A stretch of DNA of 64,000 nt from Ekhidna sp051379705 (GCF_051379705.1 NZ_CP179868.1:1674001-1738000), one strand, 5' to 3'. Positions 8,098 through 17,544 are shown, counted from the stretch's first letter. The notes: generated from the letters alone by a model not told the origin. Numbers and translations are program-made.

Positions 8098-11000
8098 ATG
8101 CCCGTTCTCAATGTTTCATATCATGGAAAATCCATTCTTTCAGCTTTTCTAATGCTGGCAGTAGGATTTGGGGTGCAGGTGAATGGTCAACTGATTTATC
8201 CAAATAAATCTATCAATCCGCAGGAATATGGAGGTGGCCGTGATGTCTGGTACATTGATCAGGCCTCCGATGGAACAATGTATTTTGGTACATCTTCAGC
8301 GCTCGTCCGATATAAAGATGGACGCTGGGAAAGTGAGCAGTTACCTGGCGAGCTTGCCATCTATTCTATAGCCGTGTCCGATGACCAAAATCGCATATAC
8401 ATAGGCAGTGGCGGCCAATTCGGCTATTTCACAGAAGACTTAACTTTTAAATCACTTAGTGACTCCCTCGATGCAGCAGTTTCTGAGTTTGGCACTATTT
8501 GGAATATCAACATCACCTCTCACGGAGTTTACTTCAGATCTACAAAATATCTTTTTAGACTTCACAACGAAAGCTTATCCGTTATTCATGCTTTTGGCAA
8601 TTCCCGCCGGCCTTTTGATATCACCGTTAATGTAAATGATACCATCTATACCCACATCAGAGAAGTAGGTATTGCTAAAGTATATGATGGTAAACTGGAA
8701 GTACTTGAGGGGATTTCCTTTGACTACAAATGCAATGGATTTTTACCACACCCCAAGGGTCTTTTGATTGCAACCCGCTATGATGGTCTATTCCTTTATA
8801 AGGATGGAGTAGTGAAACCATTTAGTACCGATGCTGATGAACACTTTAAAGAACATCACATTTTTCAGGCAGAATTGCTACATGATGGGCTTTATGCCTT
8901 TGCCACTTTAAGTGGTGGATTAGTAATCACCAATAATGAGGGTAGCATTGTCCATCAGGTTTCTTCGGAAAATTACAACATGAAGCATGAAACCGTGCGG
9001 GATGTTTTTGAAGACGCCAGTAACGGGCTATGGCTGGGGATGGCTACAGGCATCATGTATATAGATCGGTCAAGTCCGATGCGCTATTATCAGTTTGATG
9101 AACTGGACGGATACACGGATTTTTCATTATTCAACGGGCGATTATACTTCGGAACAGACAAGGGGTTATTTAGCTGTACGGAGGATGGAATAGATCTCAA
9201 ACATGTCCGTGGAACAGCCAATTTATGCGCAGAGGTTATTGTCTGTGATCAAAAATTGTTTGCCTCCAATTTTGATTTAGGCATTACTTATCAAGTAGTC
9301 GAAAATCAGGCAACAGAAATACTACAAGGAACAGGATGGGCCATAGCTAAAAAAAGTCAGGAGGGTGAGTTTGTGGCTAAACTTCATGAAGATGTTTACT
9401 ACCTAGAAGAAAAACAAGGGCGTTGGTCTGTGATACACAAATTAGAGAATATCCCTTTCAACGTAGTGGACATGGTGGATTATCCGGAAGGATTTGCTGG
9501 GGTATCCATTAGCACGGGATTGTTTACCTATCATGATTCGTTAGGGCTAAAGCTCTACGATCTTGAGCATGCACGTTCCATCAAGCACTGGAAAGAACAA
9601 CTGTTGGTTACCACACAAGATGCCTTCTACCGATTGAATCCAGCCACAGATCAGCTCCAATCATTCGCCGAATTTAATGACAGACTGCCAGCCAGTACTT
9701 CTCGGGTACAAGGGCTTTATGCATCAGGAGACACCACATGGCTACTGTATTTTAACAACAAAATTCTAACAGGTGATGTGTATGCCAGCGATCAGCACAT
9801 TAAAAAATTGCCCTTGTTTGGTGTGTATCAAGGCGATCCGGTAGTGGTAGAACTAATGAAGGAAAAGCTATTTATCGGAGCAAATGAGAATATTATTCTA
9901 TATGACCTATCTGTAGCAAGCAGTGTAGGTGATCCTTTGCAGGCGGTAATTTCACCTTCAGATTCGGAAGGTCAAATGCTGCCCTATAGTACCGACCCGC
10001 TGAAATTTTCTTTTTCAGGCAACAACATGAATGCCTTTGGTGAGAATTTTTACAGGTATAGAATGGATGGGTATAATGAGAAGTGGTCGTCATGGAGCAC
10101 ACAAAATTACCTGGAGATCGCCAACCTGTCTGAAGGAGATTATAAGCTCAGACTTCAGGTGATGACTCCTTCTCGGGAAGAAGCTGCTACCGTATTATCA
10201 TTCACTATACTGCCTCCCTGGTTTCGGACATGGTGGGCTTATTTGATTTACCTCATAGGAGGTTTATCGGTGGTGCTTGGGTATATCCGCTATACCAATA
10301 GGAGAATTCGCTTGCGCAATCTTGTCCTTTTAAAGAATAAAGAGGCGGAACAGCTGCGAGAGCTGGACAAAATGAAGAGCTCATTCTTTGCGAATATTAG
10401 CCACGAATTGCGAACTCCACTCACACTGGCAAAGGGAAATATAGAAAATACACTCAATAATAAGGAAGCAGGTTCCACAGACAGATATCTCAAAAACTCT
10501 CAAAGGAGTTTAAATCAACTCTCGGTTATGATCGAGGATTTGCTTGACTTATCAAAATTCGAACTGGGTAAATATCAGCTTAAGAAACATCCTGTTCAAA
10601 TCAATCAACTCCTGTTACGAATATGCGGCTCCTTTGAATCGATGCTTCATGAGCGAGACATCCAGCTAGCGTTTACTGATCAAACAAAGAAAAGGCGGCA
10701 TTGTGAACTGGATCAAAAACAATTCGAAAAAGTGATCAGCAACCTGATTTACAATGCGTACAAATTCTCAAAAAAAGGCGGCATCATCAGGGTTAATCTC
10801 TTGGATAGCAATGACCATGCGATAATAGAAGTAGCAGATGAGGGGGTGGGGATGCCCCCTGAAGAACTTCCACATATTTTTGATCGATTTTACCAAGTGG
10901 ACAACCAGCCGAGTCAGGCACAAGGTTCTGGTTTAGGACTTACTATAGTCAAAGAAATTACGGAATTACATGGCGGCACCATTGAGGTGGAAAGCCGCGA

Positions 11001-11892
11001 ACATCTTGGCACCACTTTTTTCATTTCATTACCGATTATCGATTCCTCGAAAATACCTGACGAAGAGAATAAGCAAGAAGAGCAGCAGACAGTAGATGAT
11101 ATCATCACTCAAAAACTAACTAAAGGCCGTGTAGTAAAACCGCGTGCGCTGATTGTAGAAGATAACCTGGACATGCAGGAATATCTGGAGGAGGTAATGA
11201 GTAAATACTTTGATGTTACTGTTCGATCCAACGGAAAAGAAGCGCTTGAATGGATTGGTCACAACAAGGCATCATTAGTCATTTCGGATGTAATGATGCC
11301 GGAAATGGACGGATTTGAATTTCTTTCCAGGGTAAAAGAAAGAGTAGACCTAAAAAATATTCCGTTTATCCTACTCACTGCAAAAGCCTCGCACGAAGAC
11401 CTTCTGACCGGGCTCAGATTAGGCGTTGACGATTACCTGACCAAGCCTTTTGATCAGGACGAGCTATTGATCCGTGCAGTTAATCTGGTGGATAACCTGC
11501 AAAATCGGATGAAGTGGCAGAATGAAATAGAAGAAGAGAACGAACAATCTGATGAGCATATTTCTAAGGAAGATGAAGCATTGGTTCAGCGAATGAAGGA
11601 ATATATCATGAGTCGAATATCAGACACAAAAATTTCTGTTGCCGACATGGCGGATGAAGCTGCACTTAGTGAACGTCAAATTTATCGACGACTTTCAGTC
11701 CTTACCGGCTTCAGTCCTGCTCAGTTTATTATGGAGATTAGACTACTGCATGCAAGAGATTTACTGCTCAGTGGTGGTATTATAAAACTATCTCAACTAG
11801 CCATAGCCGTAGGGATAGGAACGCCTGCATATCTATCCAAAATGTACTATGAACGCTTTGGAAAGCGACCCACTCACTATTTTGATTCTTAA
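8098..11892 (+). CDS. Hybrid two-component system sensor/regulator (propeller sensor, HisKA, HATPase, REC, AraC HTH)
   Basis: A 1264-residue one-protein signalling system. In order: signal peptide (about 1-29), periplasmic two-component propeller repeats (about 35-620), a Y_Y_Y-like domain (about 640-700, ...YRMDGYNEKWSSW), one membrane helix (about 705-728), HisKA with FFANISHELRTPL (phospho-His near 768), HATPase with NLIYNAYKFS, DEGVGM and GSGLGLTIVKE, a receiver domain (about 1015-1135) with ISDVMMPEMDG (phospho-Asp near 1064) and KPF, and a C-terminal AraC HTH (about 1170-1262). Such proteins sense an external ligand, often a glycan, and activate nearby genes. The next gene is a secreted LamG protein preceded by a direct repeat spaced like an AraC site, so it is a likely target. 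ATG 8098 is preceded by GGAG. Confidence 0.93.
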   Translation: MPVLNVSYHGKSILSAFLMLAVGFGVQVNGQLIYPNKSINPQEYGGGRDVWYIDQASDGTMYFGTSSALVRYKDGRWESEQLPGELAIYSIAVSDDQNRIYIGSGGQFGYFTEDLTFKSLSDSLDAAVSEFGTIWNINITSHGVYFRSTKYLFRLHNESLSVIHAFGNSRRPFDITVNVNDTIYTHIREVGIAKVYDGKLEVLEGISFDYKCNGFLPHPKGLLIATRYDGLFLYKDGVVKPFSTDADEHFKEHHIFQAELLHDGLYAFATLSGGLVITNNEGSIVHQVSSENYNMKHETVRDVFEDASNGLWLGMATGIMYIDRSSPMRYYQFDELDGYTDFSLFNGRLYFGTDKGLFSCTEDGIDLKHVRGTANLCAEVIVCDQKLFASNFDLGITYQVVENQATEILQGTGWAIAKKSQEGEFVAKLHEDVYYLEEKQGRWSVIHKLENIPFNVVDMVDYPEGFAGVSISTGLFTYHDSLGLKLYDLEHARSIKHWKEQLLVTTQDAFYRLNPATDQLQSFAEFNDRLPASTSRVQGLYASGDTTWLLYFNNKILTGDVYASDQHIKKLPLFGVYQGDPVVVELMKEKLFIGANENIILYDLSVASSVGDPLQAVISPSDSEGQMLPYSTDPLKFSFSGNNMNAFGENFYRYRMDGYNEKWSSWSTQNYLEIANLSEGDYKLRLQVMTPSREEAATVLSFTILPPWFRTWWAYLIYLIGGLSVVLGYIRYTNRRIRLRNLVLLKNKEAEQLRELDKMKSSFFANISHELRTPLTLAKGNIENTLNNKEAGSTDRYLKNSQRSLNQLSVMIEDLLDLSKFELGKYQLKKHPVQINQLLLRICGSFESMLHERDIQLAFTDQTKKRRHCELDQKQFEKVISNLIYNAYKFSKKGGIIRVNLLDSNDHAIIEVADEGVGMPPEELPHIFDRFYQVDNQPSQAQGSGLGLTIVKEITELHGGTIEVESREHLGTTFFISLPIIDSSKIPDEENKQEEQQTVDDIITQKLTKGRVVKPRALIVEDNLDMQEYLEEVMSKYFDVTVRSNGKEALEWIGHNKASLVISDVMMPEMDGFEFLSRVKERVDLKNIPFILLTAKASHEDLLTGLRLGVDDYLTKPFDQDELLIRAVNLVDNLQNRMKWQNEIEEENEQSDEHISKEDEALVQRMKEYIMSRISDTKISVADMADEAALSERQIYRRLSVLTGFSPAQFIMEIRLLHARDLLLSGGIIKLSQLAIAVGIGTPAYLSKMYYERFGKRPTHYFDS

Positions 11893-11990
11893 ACCAAATC
11901 GAAAATTGGTGGTATCACTTCTCACATCCAATGAGCAGTTGATAGATTAAACCCTATTAATCATAGACCAAATTACCTCCATTGAAGTTT

Positions 11991-12030
11991 TTGGCAGGAT
12001 CGTTTACCCTGTTGGCAGGATTGTCTATCC
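11991..12030 (+). promoter_or_regulatory. Direct repeat, candidate binding site for the adjacent hybrid two-component regulator
   Basis: Two copies of TTGGCAGGATYGTYTAYCC at 11991-12009 and 12012-12030 (16 of 19 bases identical), starting 21 bp apart, i.e. two helical turns. AraC-type HTH domains typically bind such in-phase direct repeats. A -7-like TAGTTTTA lies at 12051-12058, and the second repeat ends where the -33 box would be, the usual place for an activator. Which regulator binds is inference. Confidence 0.6.
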
Positions 12031-12058
12031 AGGTGCACGGCTTTCAATTCTAGTTTTA

Positions 12059-12080
12059 ATGAAGCATCATAAAGCTTCAT
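12059..12080 (+). other. 5'-leader hairpin before the surface protein gene
   Basis: ATGAAGC (12059-12065), an 8-nt loop, then GCTTCAT (12074-12080), ending 3 nt before the ATG at 12084. If transcription starts about 7 nt after the -7-like box at 12051-12058, this stem lies at the extreme 5' end of the mRNA, where it could protect the message or hide the start codon. Confidence 0.4.
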
Positions 12081-12083
12081 GCC

Positions 12084-15000
12084 ATGAGACGATCAACACG
12101 AAAAAACACATTTCCAGTACCAGATATTCACTCATTTTTATTCCTGGCTTTCTTAATGACTTCATTTGTTGTAAATGGCCAAGAGACAGTTTCGGCTACC
12201 TATACCGAAGGGGATATCGGTACTTTGTTCAACACTTCCCCTGCTGCCAGTGACGATAGCGATTGCCCGGGGGATTTATCCCTAGACGTTCCTGATGGTA
12301 TGGCCGTGGTTAGTGTAGATGTATCTTATACGATGACAGGAATGGGAGATCCGTACAATGGTTATAAAAGTGAGCAACGAAGCTTGTTGGAATGTATTAC
12401 CACAGGGCAAAGGGAATCTTCGCTTGCCAATGGATCCGGCGATGAGTTAGGAACATATAGCTATAATCGCACGGGGCTTAGCATAGCCGATGGAGCTACC
12501 GGAACCGTAGTGTTTAGATTGCATGCCTGGCGTACTTATTCACAAATTGATGACGGATGCAATGCCTTAATGCAGAGGGTGGATAATAATTCCTGGAAAA
12601 TAACCTTAAACTTGGAAGAGATATTTCCCAGGTGGTATCCAGATGCAGATGGAGACCTGTATGTGAGCGAATCGTATGTTTTAGCAGAAACGAATCCTAA
12701 TACGGATGTCTATTATGCAGCAGACAACTTGCCTAACGGAGTGCTTTTCGACTGCAACGACAATGACGGAACAGTAAACCCTGGTGTCTCTGAGATACAA
12801 GGTGATGCCATTGACAATGATTGTGACCCCACAACAAAAGACATACCGGATGCACCTTCCAACGATTCTGAAGACTGTGGTCAGATTTTGGCTTTTGATG
12901 GCACGGACGACTATGTTTCTGCTACAGGTCCGGATTTAGCTGGTCAATCCTTTAGCTTGGAATTTTGGGCACAGCGAACTGAGAATAAGTATGCTATGGT
13001 ATTCTTCATGGGAAGCGCCGAAGCGAATAAAGGATTGTTTCTTGCATTCAGGAACGATAATGTTGCTTTTGGTTTTTACTCCGATGATATTGATACGGAA
13101 ACTACTATCACGGATAGTGATTGGCACCACTACGGGTTTACTTATGACCAAAGTACCAAATTGCAATCCATATATATTGATGGAGAACTAGATATAACCA
13201 GAACTGCCAATGACGACTTTACCGGTTCCACCGATATGTTGATCGGTCGACTGTTAGATAATGACACTCGTTTTTTTAAAGGAAATCTTGATGAGTTGAA
13301 AATCTGGAACCGTGTGCTTACAGCCCAGGAAGTATCACAATCTGCTGCTGGTGCACACACTGTAGATGCGGCCACAACACTTCTGGCACATTATGACTTT
13401 AACAACCAGTTCAGTTCAACAACCCTGATCGACATAGCCGGTAACCATGATGGCGTGCTTTACAATATGGATACCAATGCCAGCTGGCTTAATGCCGATG
13501 GAAGCACTTCCGGCTTTCTATATTATACAGATGCAGATGGTGATAATTATGTAGGCGATGGGGTACAGGCTTGTTCGCCCCCTGATAATGATTATTATTT
13601 AGAAGAAGACCTGGCTGGCCAGGGTCTTAGTCTGGGCGATTGCAACGACAATGACGGAACAGTAAACCCTGGTTCTCCTGAGATATACGGTGACTTAATA
13701 GATAACGATTGTGACCCTACGACAAAAGACATCCCGAATGCTCCCTCAAACAGCTCGGAAGATTGTGGTCAGATTTTGGCCTTTGATGGTACGGACGACT
13801 ATGTTTCTGGTACAGGTCCAAATTTAGCTGGCCAATCCTTTAGCATGGAGTTTTGGGCGCAGAGAACTGAGAATAAGTATGCTGTAGTATTCTTCATGGG
13901 AAGCAGCGAACCGAATAAAGGATTGCATCTTTTATTCCGGAATAATAATGTTGCTCTAGGTTTTTACTCCGATGATCTTGATACTGAAACTACTATCACG
14001 GATAGTGATTGGCACCACTACGGGTTTACTTATGACCAAAGTACCAAATTGCAATCCATATATATTGATGGTGCATTGGATATTACCCGAACTGCCGACG
14101 GTGACTTTACGGGTTCCTCCAACATGTTGATCGGTAGACTGTTAGATGATGATACTCGTTTTTTTAAAGGAAATCTTGATGAGTTGAAAATCTGGAACCG
14201 GGTGCTTACAGCCCAGGAAGTATCACAATCGGCCGGTGGTACACACCCTGCAGATGAGGCCATAGCACTTCTGGCGCATTATGACTTCAACAACCAGAAC
14301 GGTTCCACAACTCTTACCGACATGGCTGGTAATCATGACGGCATACTTAACAATATGGATGCCAATGCCAACTGGCTTAATGCCGATGGTAGCACCTCAA
14401 TATGTGTAAACCAGCCCCCCGTGCTGACAGCAATAGGGGACAAATCAATTGATGAAGAAACGGAGCTTTCTTTCATTGTTTCAGCAGAGGATGAGGACTC
14501 TGAAACACTTACGTTTAGTATAGACATAACGTCCTCTGGTAAAGGTATGGAGATAATGGCCTCTGAAGGAGTTTTTAGTTGGACACCAACCAGTGATCAA
14601 GTTGGAGCACATGATGTGACCATCACCGTGAGTGATGGAGAATTTGAGGACAGTGAGACCATCACTATAACTGTAAACGATTTAGATACTACCAATCCAG
14701 TAATTACATCTGCTACCGAAACCAGTGTAGCAGAGAATGTAACAGGAACGGTGTACACTGCCACCGCCGATGAAACGGTCACCTTCAGTTTGGGGGATAC
14801 GAAAGATGAGAGCCTGTTTACACTGGCTGTCAATGAAATTAGTTTTACTACGTCTCCCGATTTTGAAAATCCTCAAGACGGAAACAACGATAATATTTAC
14901 TTGATCGACTTGATAGCAACAGATGAAGCATCCAACCAAACCAATTTGGAAGTGGCTATTACGGTTATTGATATGGATGATACTGCTCCAACAATTACTT

Positions 15001-15845
15001 CTGCTTCTACAGTGAGTATTGAAGAGAACATATCAAATGCAATAGCCGTGTACACCGCTACTACAGACGAAACGGTCACATTTAGTTTAGGAGATGCTAA
15101 AGACGAAAGTTTATTTACACTGGATGTAGCCAAGCTTACCTTCCATACCTCTCCAGATTTTGAAAATCCTCAGGATGGGGATAGTGATAATAAATACCTA
15201 GTAGATTTGATAGCAACTGATGAAGCATCCAACCAAACCACTTTGGAAGTAGTTATTACGGTTACTGACGTGGATGAAATCGCACCTAATATCACTTCCA
15301 CTGTTTCAGTTAACGTAGAAGAAAATACTTCCAATACTAGTAGCATTTACACTGCAACAGCCGATGAAGATGTCACTTTCAGTCTTGGGGACACGAAAGA
15401 TGAGGGGCTATTCACAATGAATGGCAATGAAATTAGCTTTACCACGACCCCTGATTTCGAAAATCCCAATGATGGAAATAGCGATAATGTTTATCTAATC
15501 GACCTGATAGCCACAGATGGTTCTTCGAATGAAGCCACTTTGGAAGTCGCAATTACAGTTACTGATGTGGATGAAATGAATCCATTGGGCATTGAAATGG
15601 ATCCAGAGGTCACTATTTATCCTAATCCTGTTCGTAGCTATTTGAACCTAAATTTTGCTGAAAGTTTTACTGCAGATCGAATCATCATTTTTGATACACA
15701 TGGTAAAGAAGTTGTGGTAGTTATTTTGTCATTACCAAATAACCGAATTGATCTTTCAAACCTGAATGAGGGGATATATATTTTAAACATATTTAGGAAA
15801 GAAAGATTACTGAAGTCAATGAAATTTGCTAAAGTCAATCATTAA
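12084..15845 (+). CDS. Large T9SS-secreted surface protein with LamG, MopE-like and cadherin-like repeats
   Basis: 1253 residues. Signal peptide about 1-33 (FLFLAFLMTSFVVNGQ). An N-terminal unknown domain is followed by two copies of a block made of a MopE-like calcium-type motif (DCNDNDGTVNPG...IDNDCDP, near 223 and 519) and a LamG/concanavalin-like domain (about 261-425 and 555-720; AFDGTDDYVS... SDWHHYGFTYD). Then comes a dystroglycan/cadherin-like domain (about 775-868), three near-identical cadherin-like repeats of about 98 residues (870-1165), and a T9SS type-A sorting domain (VTIYPNPVRSYLNL... LNEGIYILNI). It is therefore exported across the outer membrane and probably anchored at the surface, where it may bind glycans or act as an adhesin. 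No catalytic domain is seen. Likely controlled by the upstream hybrid regulator. Confidence 0.88.
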   Translation: MRRSTRKNTFPVPDIHSFLFLAFLMTSFVVNGQETVSATYTEGDIGTLFNTSPAASDDSDCPGDLSLDVPDGMAVVSVDVSYTMTGMGDPYNGYKSEQRSLLECITTGQRESSLANGSGDELGTYSYNRTGLSIADGATGTVVFRLHAWRTYSQIDDGCNALMQRVDNNSWKITLNLEEIFPRWYPDADGDLYVSESYVLAETNPNTDVYYAADNLPNGVLFDCNDNDGTVNPGVSEIQGDAIDNDCDPTTKDIPDAPSNDSEDCGQILAFDGTDDYVSATGPDLAGQSFSLEFWAQRTENKYAMVFFMGSAEANKGLFLAFRNDNVAFGFYSDDIDTETTITDSDWHHYGFTYDQSTKLQSIYIDGELDITRTANDDFTGSTDMLIGRLLDNDTRFFKGNLDELKIWNRVLTAQEVSQSAAGAHTVDAATTLLAHYDFNNQFSSTTLIDIAGNHDGVLYNMDTNASWLNADGSTSGFLYYTDADGDNYVGDGVQACSPPDNDYYLEEDLAGQGLSLGDCNDNDGTVNPGSPEIYGDLIDNDCDPTTKDIPNAPSNSSEDCGQILAFDGTDDYVSGTGPNLAGQSFSMEFWAQRTENKYAVVFFMGSSEPNKGLHLLFRNNNVALGFYSDDLDTETTITDSDWHHYGFTYDQSTKLQSIYIDGALDITRTADGDFTGSSNMLIGRLLDDDTRFFKGNLDELKIWNRVLTAQEVSQSAGGTHPADEAIALLAHYDFNNQNGSTTLTDMAGNHDGILNNMDANANWLNADGSTSICVNQPPVLTAIGDKSIDEETELSFIVSAEDEDSETLTFSIDITSSGKGMEIMASEGVFSWTPTSDQVGAHDVTITVSDGEFEDSETITITVNDLDTTNPVITSATETSVAENVTGTVYTATADETVTFSLGDTKDESLFTLAVNEISFTTSPDFENPQDGNNDNIYLIDLIATDEASNQTNLEVAITVIDMDDTAPTITSASTVSIEENISNAIAVYTATTDETVTFSLGDAKDESLFTLDVAKLTFHTSPDFENPQDGDSDNKYLVDLIATDEASNQTTLEVVITVTDVDEIAPNITSTVSVNVEENTSNTSSIYTATADEDVTFSLGDTKDEGLFTMNGNEISFTTTPDFENPNDGNSDNVYLIDLIATDGSSNEATLEVAITVTDVDEMNPLGIEMDPEVTIYPNPVRSYLNLNFAESFTADRIIIFDTHGKEVVVVILSLPNNRIDLSNLNEGIYILNIFRKERLLKSMKFAKVNH
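12753..13511 (+). repeat. Intragenic tandem block, copy 1 (MopE motif plus LamG)
   Basis: About 760 bp closely matching 13641-14399 at a constant offset of 888 bp, with long identical runs (e.g. around 13115-13165 and 13261-13335). Nucleotide identity is high enough to suggest recent duplication or gene conversion inside the surface-protein gene. Confidence 0.85.
13641..14399 (+). repeat. Intragenic tandem block, copy 2 (MopE motif plus LamG)
   Basis: Second copy of the block described at 12753-13511. Amino-acid differences between the copies cluster in a few loop segments (e.g. SAEANKGLFLAF versus SSEPNKGLHLLF), which might alter ligand binding. Confidence 0.85.
14697..15580 (+). repeat. 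Three tandem cadherin-like repeats (about 294 bp each)
   Basis: Units begin near 14697, 14988 and 15285. Each encodes a domain with ...TAT.DE.VTFSLGD.KDE.LFT... and DFENP.DG..DN.YL.DLIATD. The Asp-rich positions suggest calcium binding between repeats, as in cadherins. Confidence 0.85.
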
Positions 15846-17154
15846 CATCGTAACTTAAAATCCACTCTGAGTGTTTAAATGATTCCCAGGGCACACTTGC
15901 AAGATTTACATTTTTGTCAATGAGTAGCTTCCTTGGATGGCCATTCAAGGAAACTTTCGCATCTGCATATACAGCTATATCCTCCTCCTTTGCCGCATAT
16001 TCTTCTTTCAGATGTTTGGCGAATTGCCAAATCATATCTGGTTGCACAGCAATAGAAGACCGCTGATCTGGAGAAAGATGATCTCGAAGATTCACACGAT
16101 CTCGTTTTCCTGTCTCTTTATCTTCAACAAACATATTTAGAGAGCCGGATTTCGCTCGTAACATCATCCGCCAGGATAGTCTATGACCTTCTTCAGTGAA
16201 GCCTACATTTCCCTGAAATAGATGGTTCCGTGCCGGTAACAGTATTTGAAAAATGAAATATAAAACAAGAATATATGTCCAACCTAAAGAGAGCTGTTTC
16301 CTAATTGGATACACCTTAGGTTTCTTTTTGAAAAAGATATTTCGAATGGTTTCCGGTGGAAAAAAGAAAACAGTGAGCCCGATCATGAGATAGGGAAAAA
16401 TACCTATTTGAAAAACGAAAGAATTGAAAAGGTTGAAAACGATGGAGAGAACAAATCCTATTTTTCTTGACTTTGGGTTGAGAAGGAGAAAAATGATTGT
16501 TCCGTCGTATAATACACCCCCCCAAGCTATGGCATACTGAAACCAGCGCTCTTGCAGCAATGAGCCTATCACCCAATAATTTGACTTGTATTGAAACCAA
16601 ATACTCAAAGGGCGGGCTTCCAGCCAGTCCCAATGAATTTTATGAATACTGGCATAGACATAGACAATCAAGATTTGAATGACAAAGAAGTAATGGCAAA
16701 TTCTGGCGCAAGATTGTTTTGCTATCGTAAACCCAAAATGTGAATCCAGCGATCTGTTCTTATGCGCTGGCAGAAGTAACATGGCTGCACTCAGCAATAC
16801 CAGTAAATAGTAGTGATTATTATAATGGGTCTTTTGCATGATATAGACTACCGTCCACATACTTAAAAACACGAAAGTTGATGCCCGATAAAACAGTCCA
16901 AGCATGATGAGAAGCGCTGCTGTTCCCATCACCGCAAAATAGACGATCATTCCATTGCCTTCGAGCGGTTGTAGCCACTCGAAACCAATGATGGTAAAAG
17001 TAAACTCTGGCACTATGAATGTTTTCTTGAGCCAGCCGGTAGCTATTGCTCCGAAACTTTCCGCTGCTGCCAGGAATCCAAAAATCATTCGGAATAGCAC
17101 AAGTGGACTATTGTCGACTTCCGTTCCTAAAAATGTCCTGACTGATTGAAGCAT
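15835..17154 (-). CDS. HTTM-domain membrane protein (vitamin K-dependent gamma-carboxylase-like)
   Basis: A 439-residue multi-pass protein with about eight hydrophobic segments in the first 300 residues and a soluble C-terminal part. Features of the HTTM/VKGC family are the opening PLVLFRMIFGFLAAAESFG, the segment KTHYNNHYYLLVLLSAAMLLLP, and HRLSWRMMLRAKSG near residue 330, which closely resembles the animal carboxylase. Animal VKGC carboxylates Glu residues using vitamin K hydroquinone; Bacteroidota use menaquinone, and the role of bacterial homologues is mostly unknown. The stop overlaps the surface-protein gene by 11 bp, tail to tail. Activity is inference. Confidence 0.75.
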   Translation of the reverse strand: MLQSVRTFLGTEVDNSPLVLFRMIFGFLAAAESFGAIATGWLKKTFIVPEFTFTIIGFEWLQPLEGNGMIVYFAVMGTAALLIMLGLFYRASTFVFLSMWTVVYIMQKTHYNNHYYLLVLLSAAMLLLPAHKNRSLDSHFGFTIAKQSCARICHYFFVIQILIVYVYASIHKIHWDWLEARPLSIWFQYKSNYWVIGSLLQERWFQYAIAWGGVLYDGTIIFLLLNPKSRKIGFVLSIVFNLFNSFVFQIGIFPYLMIGLTVFFFPPETIRNIFFKKKPKVYPIRKQLSLGWTYILVLYFIFQILLPARNHLFQGNVGFTEEGHRLSWRMMLRAKSGSLNMFVEDKETGKRDRVNLRDHLSPDQRSSIAVQPDMIWQFAKHLKEEYAAKEEDIAVYADAKVSLNGHPRKLLIDKNVNLASVPWESFKHSEWILSYDVND

Positions 17155-17220
17155 CCCGTAGCAGTTTCTGCCGTGAAAATAGCGGGAAGCCTAAAGAATA
17201 CCTGATGTGAAATAAAAAAA

Positions 17221-17236
17221 GGAGCTCGAAAGCTCC
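17221..17236 (-). terminator. Bidirectional-looking intrinsic terminator
   Basis: GGAGCT (17221-17226), loop CGAA, AGCTCC (17231-17236). A run of seven A on the left (17214-17220) gives seven U for a minus-strand transcript; CTTATTTT follows on the right. It lies upstream of the HTTM gene rather than after a known gene, so it must end an unannotated transcript: minus-strand RNA from 17240-17540, or plus-strand readthrough. Confidence 0.7.
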
Positions 17237-17497
17237 CTTATTTTAAACCTAAGTAAATATGAAGAGGATTAATTACTTACTTATTTTACGCTTATTCGTT
17301 TTAGGGGTTTTACCATTTAACGATCTTTAACCTTTAGACTGACCTTTTTGTCGAAAGATTAATCCCCTATTGGAAATACAAGAAAATAATTAGCGAAAAG
17401 TGTGCCAGTTCCGATTCGGAAGATCTGATTCAGGAAAATTATTTATGGCTTATACGAAGAAAAATGCATGATTCTGAAAGCCTATTTAAATAAGTCA

Positions 17498-17527
17498 TTG
17501 GCAGACAGTTTTAATCGTATATTTTTG
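17498..17527 (+). promoter_or_regulatory. sucD promoter
   Basis: -33 core TTG (17498-17500), 19-bp spacer, -7 TATTTTTG (17520-17527), matching the Bacteroidota sigma-A consensus. The ATG of sucD is 17 nt further on, leaving a very short leader. Confidence 0.7.
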
Positions 17528-17544
17528 CGGAAAATCTAATAGAA

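Larger units (their letters stand above)
17155..17544. other. 390-bp intergenic region before sucD
   Basis: Besides the terminator at 17221-17236 and the sucD promoter at 17498-17527 it holds nested inverted repeats: TAGGGG (17302-17307) with CCCCTA (17364-17369), and ATCTTT (17323-17328) with AAAGAT (17354-17359). A 23-codon ORF (17259-17330) encodes a hydrophobic peptide MKRINYLLILRLFVLGV... A small RNA or leader is possible, but no known family was recognised. Confidence 0.4.

Noticed and set aside
7974..8207. 77-codon ORF overlapping the start of the hybrid regulator
   Set aside because: Out of frame with the regulator, and its C-terminal half is a shadow of the signal peptide region.
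13142..15133. Several minus-strand ORFs of 76-85 codons in the surface-protein gene
   Set aside because: They repeat in step with the internal DNA repeats and are antisense shadows of the Thr/Asp-rich coding frame.
12753..15580. Possible mobile element or CRISPR because of the repeated DNA
   Set aside because: The repeats are in frame and encode protein domains; there are no terminal inverted repeats, transposase or regular short spacers.
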